Positions 24,627-34,970 of a DNA stretch of 64,000 nt are shown here, piece by piece. The notes under the pieces are model-generated. The model was not told the origin of the DNA. It worked only from the letters and a program-made list of their open reading frames with translations, and ran no database searches. Position 1 is the stretch's first letter; each line of letters starts with the position of its first letter. The position numbers and the translations under genes were made by a program. Source of the stretch: Crocodylus rhombifer (lineage: Eukaryota; Chordata; Crocodylia; Crocodylidae); assembly GCA_038503035.1 (NCBI GenBank), contig JAVSML010019215.1, forward strand, positions 1 through 64,000. Direction: 5' to 3'.

Positions 24627-25249
24627 AGCTGCACGTGGCAGCATGGAGCAAGCCTGGCCCAGCCCAGCCCAGCCCAGCCCACTGCTGCATGCCTTCAACC
24701 CAGACTGGGCTGGCTCCATTCCAGCATGTGGGGATCAGCACTCCTGGTGGGAGCTGCACATCAGGCCAAGCCAGCTCCATGCCTCCACATGGGGCTTCCA
24801 GCACTCCAACCAGGAGCCGCAGAGGGTTGTGCGTCATCAGGCCAAGTGGGCTCCCCGCCACCATTTGCAGCTCACTGCTAGAGTACTGGAAGCCCCATGT
24901 AGAGGCACAGAGCTGCCTGGGCCTGGCCTGATGCCATGCAACTCCCACCAGCAGTGCTGCAAGCCCCACATGCTAGCATGGACCCAACCCAGTCTGGTCT
25001 GAAGGCCAGTGGGCTATGCCTGGCTGGATCCGTACCTCCATGTGCAGCTCCCGGGACTCAGCTGGAGCCACGCACTGCTGGAGAGCTCTGCCTGCCATGG
25101 CCATGACTGCTCCGAGAGCCTTCTGCCTCCTGCTTCTGTTGCCACCATTGGTGGGGGATGTGTGCGGGAGGATGTGTGTGGCAGGGGGACTGGTGCCGTC
25201 AGTGGCAGGGGCTGTGCACAAGAGGGGGCATGTGGCAGGAGGGCCCACA

Positions 25250-25430
25250 CCTACCCCCCGCACAAATCCCACACGCTTCCACACCCACACCACCCAACAC
25301 CCACCCACAAATCCCACACCCTCTTACAAACCCCCCACACCCACCCACGCACCCCCACACCTTGACAACCCCCCACACACATCCTATACCCACTCCCAAC
25401 CATACCCTGCATCCCCCCCATACACACAAT
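25250..25430 (+). repeat. CCCACA-rich simple repeat
   Basis: Imperfect CACACCC/CCCACA runs with almost no G on the + strand. A similar but shorter tract at 28456-28545 precedes the same downstream sequence, so it probably belongs to the element at 25431-25797. The six-frame frames across it are low-complexity. Confidence 0.8.
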
Positions 25431-25797
25431 ATATAAGAATAAGACTTTATTTTGAGGCTTTATGCAGCCTCCTCTATATACACCATGCAAACACAGATAA
25501 ATCAGTACAAAAATGTTTTTTTCTAAAGCATGTTATAGTTAATGTTTGATTTCTAGCATATAATTTGTTTTTTTTCCCTGTTCCAAGATGTCAACACCCC
25601 CTCCCAAAAGGAGTATTTCCAGGGGCAAGAGGAAGGGCTTCCAGGGGCAACCATCAGAAGTCAGGGGGTGGGACTTCTGGTCCCAAGATGGCAATTGGGG
25701 TGGGACACCTGGCATGGGGTGGGGCTGCCCTTGCAGCCCTCAACAGCTCACCAAAAAGTCTTTAAGCAGCCCTCCAGGTGAAATAATTGCCTGTCCC
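25431..25797 (+). repeat. 3' part of hAT-type element (copy 1)
   Basis: AAGACTTTATTTTGAGG near 25441 through ATAATTGCCTGTCCCTG matches the 3' part of the element at 27838-28992 (AGACTTTATTTTGAG near 28556, end ATAATTGCCCACCCCT). The 5' end of this copy could not be placed. Confidence 0.6.
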
Positions 25798-26454
25798 TGC
25801 TCTAATGGTTAGGATATTCAGATGGAGATATTCCGGTCCAAGGAGCCATCTCCCTGTCTGGCTGAGGAGTGTACTGAACCTGTTCCTGAATGATTGCCTC
25901 CAGCCCTTTTCTATTATAGTCTATTATTTTAAGGGACCTACCAAATTCATGATTTTGCAGATTCTGCAAAATCCAGTATTGTCCATGAAATCCAAGCAAT
26001 GCCTGCAAAATCCACGGGGGGAAAAACTTGCAGAAAAGAAACTGCTCTCTCCTTGGAGGAAGGCAGCAGTACTCAGCATCCTGCAGCAGTCCAGCAGGAT
26101 GGAAAACAGGGCTGGGGGAAGGGTTGCTGTCTAGAAGAGCTACAGGCAAGCTACACCTCTGTCTTGCACTGATAGTTGGCTGCGGGACTACCTGTCATGT
26201 GGCTCCATCCCTCTCCACCAATCAGCAGTGAGGGGTGGGGCTGCATAATGGACAGCCCTTGCAGCCAATCAGTGGTGAGGGGTGGGGCCACATGACAGGC
26301 AGCCCCTGCAGCCAGTCAGCAGTGAGGAGAAGGCCCACCAGGGCCCCTCAGCCAATCAGGAGCATTGTGTCCTGCTTGTGAAATGGCTGCCTGCACCTGT
26401 GATCTCCCCACAAAATCGGGGGGCAGCCCCCACCAATTATGTAGATTCCTAATT

Positions 26455-27055
26455 ATGTAGATCCCCCTGGTCTGGTGAAATTCCCAAGCAAAATGGGCAT
26501 TCAGGAGTTCAGTTTTTTCCTGAATGTCAGTTACCGGCTGCCTCCACGTGTTAAGCAGGCGTCCCACACCTCCATTTGTTTTCCTTCTACTGCCTGCATA
26601 CCTAAAGAAAGACTTTTTGTTGGCCTTGACTCCCATGGCTAACCTAAACTCAGTCACCGCCTCAGCTTTCCTGATCATTTCCCTACAAGTGCTGGCCACT
26701 ATTGTATAGTTCTCCTTGGGGACCATCCCTAGCTTCCATTGTGTGTACACCGCTTTTTTCTTTTTAAGAGGATCGCAATGTCCCTGTTAAGCCAGGAGGG
26801 TTTGCCAGCCCTTCTGCTACCTTTCCTCTTTGCAAGAACAGTTTTCTTTTGTGCTTCAAGGACCATATCTTTGAGCAATGACCACTCTTCGTGCACCCCA
26901 TTAACCTTCGCCTTCCTGGTCCCACATTGCCTCCCCTACTAATGCCCTGAGCCTGTCATAGTCAGCATTTTTGAAGTCCAGGATTTCAATCCTGTTGCTT
27001 GATTTGTCAATCTTACAGGAGACAGTGAACCTGATAATTTCATGATGGGAATTTA
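26455..27055 (-). mobile_element. CR1 LINE internal fragment
   Basis: Reverse-strand frames give the endonuclease end (HHEIIRFTVSCKI), then IEILDFKNADYDRLRALVGE, and the linker ([20 protein letters not shown]) up to FAWEFHQTRG. Frameshifts separate the pieces. Neither the RT core nor the CR1 tail is present. Confidence 0.85.
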
Positions 27056-27837
27056 TGCCAGCCCCTCGCATGGAGCAGCTTCCTAGACCCAGCAGTCCCC
27101 ATCCCATTTTCATTCAGATACCTTCTAAGGACTTTCCTTTTACGAGGCTTGCAGTCAATGCACAGAATAGAAATCAGACAGTCCCTCCAGATCTGCACTT
27201 TAAAACAATGACTAAAGCAGCGAATTGCCGCAAACAGCTGTAGTTCATCATCCTCAATGTAATTTATTTCTCCTTTGGGCATTTACAACATAACCCTACA
27301 TCAAAACCATTCAGCTGCAAAATGAGTATGATGCCATGTATATCACTGCAGAGTACAGATTATGGACAAACAATTAATCAAGCTAAGTGGCAAGATGTTT
27401 AAAATGAGAATAAATAGACAACAGTGTCTTTCAATAAAATTGTACATAGGGAACAAGTAACAGCCGTTGGAATAACAAATAAGCCATAGAAAGCATGGAG
27501 GCTTGCCAGAGCTAACAGAAAAGATGAATTCAGTGAAAGTCAGTAAAGAGATTGTTTTGGGTAGAAGGCCATTCTCTGGTTGAGGAAGAAAGAAACTAAA
27601 AATTAATTATCATGTTCAGGGGGTGGGGATCCTTTCTTTTCAACATCAGTCACATCCGCTGAAAAGTCACATCAAACCTCTTACAGCTTTCTCTGAAACA
27701 AATGTGTCATGCCAGTGTTGTGGACAGGGTATGGACAAGACAAGACAAATCGTTGGACTCCACTGATAAAGTAATAGGTATGTTCCTTACTATTGTTTCC
27801 AATGTTTGTTTCATTAGCACTTCTTTATGTCCTGGAT

Positions 27838-28992
27838 GAGAGGTGGGCAAAATGCAGCCCACAGGCTGGATCTGGCCCTCCAACTGATTGGATCCTGTCT
27901 GTGAATGGGTGCCTGCTAATCGATTGTATCCAGCCCATAGCACTCTGCACGCGGGCAAGTTCCACCCGCTTCCACCCAGAACAGCTTGTGCCATGCTCTT
28001 GCCTGCCCCCATCCGAGCCAACATGTACAGCTCCCCTGCAGGGGTTGTTCCCAGTGTGGCTTCAGCCCTCCAGGTACCGCTGAGCTCCCCCTGCCTCCAG
28101 CAGCTCCTCCTCCTCCTACTGCCCCTGAAGCACTGCTTCAGGCAGCAGGCAGTGTGGGAAAACTGTGGGGACACATGCCAGGCACCACACACCCAGCCAG
28201 GTGGGGAGATGATGCAGCCAGCCAAGGGGAAGGCAGCTAGGAGCTGGAACTCCATGCACTGGGACGGGAACCACCCAGCTGCTTCCACCAACCTGGCTGG
28301 GTATGTGGTGCCATGGGCTGGACGGGGAACAGGTGGAGCACACCTGTCCCTGCACCTCCACCTGCACCGCCCAAGCAAGCTCTGCTATATGCACCGCCCC
28401 CCTCCCCGTTCCCCATCCCTCTCTACCCACCCCAGGCCAGCTCCTAGTACATAATGCCCAGGCAGCACCCCCCACAAATGCATACACCTACCTCCCATAC
28501 ACACCCACCCCACATCCCCACCCCCCACACAGCTACACATGATATAAAAGAGGTAGACTTTATTTTGAGCTATTATGCAATCTCTATATCAGGCTGGACA
28601 AAATGCGGCCAACAGGCTGGATGCGACCCGCCAGGCCATTATATCCAACCCAGGGGGGCCCTTAAAAATGTAGAAAATTAATATTTATCTGCCCCTGGCT
28701 ACCTGTCATGTGGCTCTCGATGGCTTGCTAAAACTCAGTAAGCAGCCCTCCACCCAAAATAACTGCCCGCCCCTGCTCTTTATATACTACCCAAAAAACA
28801 AATCAGGACAAAAATTATTTTTTAAATGAAATTAAAATATGTTAGGGTAGATGTTTGATTTTTAGTATATGATTTTTTTTTAACTATAATTAGTTAAAAT
28901 GCTATCTTCTGAAAGATATTATGTGTGTGGCCCTCAACAGGTCACCAAAACTTGTCCAGTGGTCCTCCAGACAAAATAATTGCCCACCCCTA
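27838..28992. mobile_element. hAT-type element (copy 2) with nested insertion
   Basis: Starts GAGAGGTGGGCAAAATG and ends ATTGCCCACCCCTA, imperfect inverted termini of a CAGGGGTGGGCAA family. It contains the CCCACA-rich tract and the TTTATTTTGAG segment shared with copy 1, and is split by a second element at 28590-28775. No transposase frame and no clear target duplication are seen. Confidence 0.6.
28590..28775. mobile_element. Nested short hAT-type MITE
   Basis: A 186-bp element from CAGGCTGGACAAAATG to AACTGCCCGCCCCTG. It is flanked by an 8-bp target duplication with one mismatch (CTCTATAT at 28582-28589, CTCTTTAT at 28776-28783) and sits inside copy 2. A sister copy lies at 39991-40196. 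Confidence 0.85.
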
Positions 28993-29162
28993 GGCTAGGT
29001 TGCATCGTTAGGACCTCTTCTAAAGCCAGCTTCTGGGGTAACACTGCAGGCCCTGCAAAGTACATTGGGAATGTTTTAGCTACTGCTCACATATGAGTGT
29101 TGCTTTCACGGGCCAGAACAAAAGGATAAGAATTGGCTAGGCATCCTATCTGTTGATACTCT

Positions 29163-29592
29163 ATAGGTGCATCTACATGAGACGCTTTACTGCACAATAG
29201 CATAGTTTACTGTGTAATAAGTGTGTGTGTCTATACATGCACATACCTACTGCACAGTAAATCTCACTAAATATGAGTAAATTTTTAGACACAAATCTGC
29301 TTCTGGTAAGCTGGCCACCAGGGGCCTGGAGATTACTCCCTGCCTCCAGGAGCAGCCTGCTGCTAGGGTGGCTTCACCACCGGAGCCTGGGCAGGCTCTG
29401 TGTCCCCCTGCCCAGCAGCAGGGAGCTCCAAGCCTCCCACTCTAAGATCGTGATCGGAGAGCTGGGGTTAGGACATAAGGATCTCCCAGTCCCTGTTTCA
29501 CCATCACAATTGGGGATTGAGGGCATGTGTAGATGCACATGCTTACTGTGCAGTCAACTATGCTACTGCACAGTAAAGCATCGTGTTTAGAG
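29163..29592. repeat. MITE-like element with GTGCATCTACATG ends
   Basis: The left end has GGTGCATCTACATGAGACGC and TTTACTGTG; the right end has ACTGCACAGTAAAGCATCG, its inverted counterpart. GTAGATGCACATGC near 29529 is a second inverted copy. Boundaries are approximate. Confidence 0.5.
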
Positions 29593-30777
29593 CTCCCCCT
29601 GGTGGCCCCTGGCCCCCTAGAACTCCTACTGGTGGTGGCAGGGGCTAATTGCAGGGCTCCAGGAAGTGGGAGCAGTTTGCTCCCAGATTTAATGCATGTG
29701 TGGACACACCCTATGTGGCCCAAGAGGTGCATGCCCGGAGCAGCTGTGGCATTCCCACCAAGTCCAGGAACTATCATTTTCCTTTGCATGGAATCTGCAA
29801 AGTTGGAGGGAGTAAAAACCTCTTGCTCTCTCCTTCCTTCCAAGGACTGGGCATGATCTAGCATTATTTTACATTTAAGTGGTGTCTTAGGGTTTCACTG
29901 TGTTTAGGCTCACAAGTACTGTCTTGTTTGGAACTATAAATTTGACAGACTTATCTTTTCTGTTATAATTAGGAAAATATCTGGCAAAGTGTGATCAAGC
30001 AGATGTGTGAATCAAGTTTAGACTACAATTGTGGTTGCGGCTGCGTCAGGACCAAGGTTCAAATCTGGTGGCATCAAAATATAACAAGTCTTGAAGAGAA
30101 GACTAGATAAGACCAAATGACTTTGCAAGATTTGTATCATCTCAATTGATGGTTGCCCCATGAGATACAATCTTAAGGTACAACTTTGTGAAAACGGCTG
30201 TTCTCAAGAGATTTCAGCTTCTTTGAGGTGGAGCTAGGAAAAAATAGACCCTCATTAATTCAAATCTGAATGCCACTGACATTTGACAAGGTTTGGAGAG
30301 ACTTTGTTTTTGACCCCTCTTTAGTTATAACATCAGCCAGGTAATTTTATTCTTCTTGGTCACCACCTCACTACAATTTCTAATGGAAAGAGAATTTTTC
30401 TATGATAATAGTTACACTTCTATATCATGCAGTAAAAACATTTAAGCTCTATAAACCCTCAGGCTCCAAGATACAAAACAACCACCAGCTGACAGGGCTT
30501 GGAAAGTGACCTCCCTAGGTATGTAAGTTATAAAGTTTCTTGAACCTTTCTTTGAAGCAAATTTAATATGGCAGTAGTTGGACTTCAAGTCTGATCATAA
30601 ATGGCTGTTTTTATGTCTTAATCCAGTGACTGGCAATATAATTAGGTTGCCGACTGGTGTGAGCCAGTTCAGGTCAGAGGAGCATGGGCAGGAAGATGCT
30701 TGTACCCAGCCCTGCTGCTACCACTACAACACAGGGGAGGCTCCCACCGTCACTGCTTCTCTCTGCTATAGCACAGG
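29593..30777. other. Intergenic, nothing recognised
   Basis: Unannotated DNA between a MITE and a CR1 fragment. Chance frames only. Confidence 0.4.
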
Positions 30778-31390
30778 AAATTCATAGATTGTGGGGCTGG
30801 AAGGGACCTTGTAGATCATCCGGTCCAGTCCCTCTGCACTAGGCAGGAAAAGACAACTGGGGACAAGTGACCCCAGCAAGGTGACTGTCCAGTCTCCTTT
30901 TGAAGATTTCCAGGGTAGGGGACTGCACTACCACTGAAGGGAGTTTGTACCATAGTCTGGACACCCTGACTGTGAAAGAGTCTTTCCTGGAATTGAGCCT
31001 AAAGCGGCCTTCCAGGAGTTTGTATCCATTGTTCCTGGTCTTCCCCAGGGGTGCCCTTGTCAACAGCTGTTCACCGAGTTTTTGTTGTACTCCCCTGAAG
31101 TGGCAGTACGCTGCTGCCAAGTCCCCTCTCAGCCTTCTCTTCTGTAGGCTGAAGAGGCCCAAGTCCCTCAGCCTTTCCTCGTATGGCTTGCCTTGCAAGT
31201 CCCTGATCATACGGGTGGCTCTTCTCTGAACTCTCTCAAGTTTTCCACGCCCTTGTTGAAGTGTGACGCCTAGACCTGGGCGCAGTACTCCAACTTCCGT
31301 CTCACCATTGCAGAGTACAATAGGAGTATCACTTCCTTAGTTTTGCATGAGATGCAATGGTTAATGCATGCCAGTGTGTTGTTTGCTTTC
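30778..31390 (-). mobile_element. CR1 LINE 3' fragment
   Basis: Reverse strand: tail complement AATTCATAGATTGTGGGG at the left edge, 3' UTR, then the RT C-terminal frame (31210-30839, [20 protein letters not shown]) and ending near NTLACINHCISCKTKEVILL with a frameshift. Confidence 0.9.
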
Positions 31391-31398
31391 CTGGGTGT

Positions 31399-31830
31399 GT
31401 GGTTTGTGGTGCCACAAAAAGGTTTGTGGCACCACAAATTACATGCAGGGGCAATGCGTAGGGAGTGCACGTGAGTACTTGGGCATCCCTTGAGCGTGGC
31501 GGTGCACCCCTTACAAAAAGGTACCACTGACAGTGTCAGTGGCGCCTGTGGGAAGTCATGACTCTCCTTCCCTGTTGCTGATGCCACTGGCAGTGGCATC
31601 TACAGGCATTCAGTGATTCCCATTGGCCGCTGCTGACTCTGCTGGTGGTGTCTGCGGGTGGTTGCCAGCCCCCCTACTCTCCCCCACCACTGACAGTGCT
31701 GGCGGGGTCTATGGGAGCTCCCGCTTGCCGCCACAGCATTCCCACCGCTGCGCTCCCACTGTCGCCATGACCCCCCCAGCCACCGGAGGCACGTGTCATT
31801 CATGACTGCATATGCCTGCACGTCTGGATT
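31399..31830. repeat. GC-rich repeat related to the MITE at 9736-10232
   Basis: GTTTGTGGTGCCACAAA is repeated head to tail as GTTTGTGGCACCACAAA, followed by ACATGCAGGGGCAA. Both motifs resemble the interior of the 9736 element. The right end near CTGCACGTCTGGATTCA is compatible with its terminus. Confidence 0.35.
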
Positions 31831-31950
31831 CAGCCTCTGTGGCTACATTTATCATCTTAAGAGGGTTATGTTTAATTGGTTTTCCATTTGTGTAGCTTAG
31901 GGGAGGACAATTTAAAGATACTGTTGCAGGAAATGCTATATGTATAGCGC

Positions 31951-31992
31951 ATATATATGTGTGTGTGTGTGTAAGCGTGTGTGTGTGTACAC
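31951..31992. repeat. TG/TA microsatellite
   Basis: ATATATATG followed by two GT runs separated by AAGC. Confidence 0.8.
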
Positions 31993-32123
31993 ATAACATG
32001 TAACTCTATACATATAGACATTGGTACCTATTAATATGCTGTGCTGGGATGTTTCACATGGGTTTCCCTTCTGTTCATAATTTGAGTATATACTAAATAT
32101 CTTACTCAGCTTTTTCTGCTCCT

Positions 32124-32140
32124 TGGGAATTGTGCAGGTG
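32124..32140 (-). promoter_or_regulatory. Candidate PTF1 (acinar) bipartite site
   Basis: TGGGAA at 32124-32129, five bases, then CAGGTG at 32135-32140. Read on the reverse strand this is an E-box CACCTG, a 5-bp spacer and TTCCCA, the arrangement bound by the PTF1A/RBPJL complex in promoters of pancreatic digestive enzyme genes. It lies about 200 bp upstream of the elastase start codon. Match seen by eye; binding is inferred. Confidence 0.6.
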
Positions 32141-32296
32141 AGAAAACATTTTTGTAACCTTGGGTTGTGTCACTAACACATTATATTTGTTTTTCCTATA
32201 CATAGACCACTTTGGTCACTTTAGTGGGTAACAGTGAGGGAGCAAAGATAAATGATATAAATAACAAGCTTATAAACTGTTTATCAGATGGATTAG

Positions 32297-32304
32297 TATA
32301 AAAA
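32297..32304 (+). promoter_or_regulatory. TATA box of the elastase-like gene
   Basis: TATAAAAA lies 40 bp before the ATG. Transcription would start near 32325-32330, leaving a very short 5' UTR, as is common for pancreatic protease genes. Confidence 0.7.
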
Positions 32305-32343
32305 GATGTTTCACTGGAAAATTCATCCCATTTCATTTTGAAA

Positions 32344-32377
32344 ATGCTCTGCTACCTGGTCCTTCTTAGCTGCCTGG
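32344..32377 (+). CDS. CELA1-like: Elastase-like exon 1 (signal peptide)
   Basis: ATG at 32344-32346, first after the TATA box, then [10 protein letters not shown] and one base of a glycine codon. Donor GTAAGT starts at 32378. Confidence 0.9.
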
Positions 32378-34864
32378 GTAAGTAAGAATTAGAAGATTTC
32401 AGGTGGCAGAAAGAGCGGGTTGGAGGGTGTAGTCTTTGAATATGTGAGGGAGCCTAGAGCATCTCTGCTTTTTCTCCAGATGCACTAATGTGCTATTAGT
32501 AGCACCCTCCTTTAGTTGAGACGAGATGGACAAGAATCCCCTCAGAATTTGTCAGTACTGATTAACCACCAGAAAAATTTAATTTTAAACAAACAGAGGT
32601 TTCACATTAAGACATAAGCATATTGCTACTGCAACATTTATACTGTACAGTGTACTGAGAAAAAAGCGGGATCTTTTGGTCTGGGGAATTTCATTTTGTA
32701 TTTCTGGTGGTTTTATTTTATACCACTAAATCCAAGTGAGATGTACCCCTACAGACACACTTGGAAGTGCATGAGAATCTTGTCATGCTTATTTAAATAC
32801 ATCTGCAACATAAATTGTTAGCAATAGGAGAATTTCTTGGGAAAAAATAAAGCTAGGTTTTATGAAGTACCATTGATATGTAAGTTCTCTCATAATTGAT
32901 TTAAAAAAAATGAATGAAATACTAGAACTTTGGAGTTCATGTGGCTGAATGAACACAGGGGAAGGAGGCAAGGCTTGACTGGAGCTCCCAGGCTGGCGGG
33001 GAACTCTGGGGAGCCAGGCAGAGAGCAGGCACATAAAGGGGGGACCTTCCAACTGCAGCTCTTGTCCCCAGCTGACCTTAGTATGGGGGTTACCCCAGGG
33101 ATGACAGTGGCAGCAGGGGTTCCTCCTTCCAGTGCCTGGCCCTCGTTAGGAGGGACATGGGACAGCTGCAGGACTCCGGTGTAACTACTGTGATCAGGGC
33201 AGCAATCCTGGGCACGTACTCGGGAAGGCACAAAACCAGCATATGCTGCCACAGCTGCTCAATCACATTGGCAGCACTGTGGCAGCCAGATGTCACTGCC
33301 TCCCCCATGTGTCCCGCTGCTTCTGCTGTCCCCAGCCAAGCCCAGGATCCCACACAGCTGTTCCCTACAGCTAGAGCAGGAAAGAAACAGCTTTGGGGAT
33401 TCCCCTGTGCCTGGGTCAGCTGGGGATAGTGGTGGCAATAGCAGGGGATTGTGACTGTACCACTGCAGCCCCCCTGGATCCACCCTGGAATGCCTCAGTA
33501 TGCCTCCAGCCAGGGGCTGTTAGGGGCTCCTCAGGCCTGCTCCCCCAAACATACTGGGGGAGGGAGCCTTTCCAAGCCTGCTTATGACAGCCTGCTGTCC
33601 CTGGTGGGCCAAAGCAAGCAGAGCAGTTCAGCTGGGAATGGGCTGTCAGTGAGCTGAGGACCAGGACCAGGTTCGCTGATGGCCTGATCCCGGGGCAGAG
33701 CACATAGACAGGGAAAAGAGCAAGCTGCAGTTCCCTGAGGCTGTGCTCAGTGACTGCTCTCCTGCTTCCCCAACCTGCCCCCTTCCAGGGGTTGATGGGG
33801 AAAGTAGAGCACTGTGGAGTGGAGGCACCAAGAGATTCCCTGTAGCACTACTTGGCACTAGACAGACTTTAGACAAGCTGCTACAAAGAGTGCGCACTAG
33901 GGGTGAGCAAAGCGGGGCCTATTCAACTCAGATTTGACCTGAATCGGAGACAGTGCTCGATTCATTGATTTGGATTATTGTCCCTGATTTGATTCAGCCA
34001 AATTCAAATCTGAAGAGTTGATACTGATTTGGAGAATTAGCAATTCAGACATATACACAGCTTTAAATGTTTTTTCTACATACTTTGCAGTACCAGCACA
34101 GCTTGGGAACACTGCAATGCTGGGGCGGATGGAGTGTCCCACAGGAGTGCAGGAGGGCCTCCACATGCTCAGCAGCAAACCTGGAAGTGGACTAAAAGTA
34201 CTTCTGGGTCTGCCAGGGAGTGTGCTGGGGGGCCCAGCTCAGTGAATGGCCACGGGGGGACCCTGGGTGCCACCCCAGACCCAGGAGGCACCAGTCACTG
34301 AGCTGAGGGGTTGTGGGTCGGGGGACCTAGTTCAGTCCCCAGTGGATCAGTAGTAGACTGGAAGTACTTCTGGTCCACTTCTGGGTCTGCTGCCAAGTGT
34401 GCTGGGGAGCCCCTCGCGCCCCCGTGGTACGCTCCAACCGTCCCAGCATCACAGCATTGATGAGCCACCTGGTACCTTGAGGTATGTAGAAAAAACTTTT
34501 AAATCTGTGTCTGTGTCCGAATCGCCAAATCAATTGGGAGGCTTATGATTTGATTTGGAGAGATTCAAGGGTTCTCTGATTCAGTTTGGATTCAGCAATT
34601 CAGCCACCAAATCGGGCCGAATCTCCACCAGATCAAATCAAGGACTGAAGCTTCACACAGCCCTAGTGTGCACATCTGTGCACTTGACTTCTGTGGCACT
34701 ATAAAGGAGTTTGTAGCACTGCATACATTGTAACACCTGTTTGTACCCTCAGTTACACCAACCAGAAAATCCTTTTGCAAGAATAGCTTATTCCATTCAA
34801 AAAACTGGTCTCCAGTAGGGTGATACGCTGGTAGGCCTCAGTCTTACCACTATATATATATCCC

Positions 34865-34909
<45 letters not shown>

Positions 34910-34932
34910 GTCTGTGTGTGTGCATATATATA

Positions 34933-34970
<38 letters not shown>

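Noticed and set aside
25016..25549. Proline/threonine-rich frames
   Set aside because: They are translations of the CCCACA simple repeat.
27040..27282. 80-codon reverse frame rich in C, F and R
   Set aside because: It begins next to a CR1 fragment and lacks splice sites or a known domain.
27707..28378. 223-codon reverse frame and overlapping 188-codon forward frame
   Set aside because: Both lie in the GC-rich interior of a hAT-type element and have no recognisable domain.
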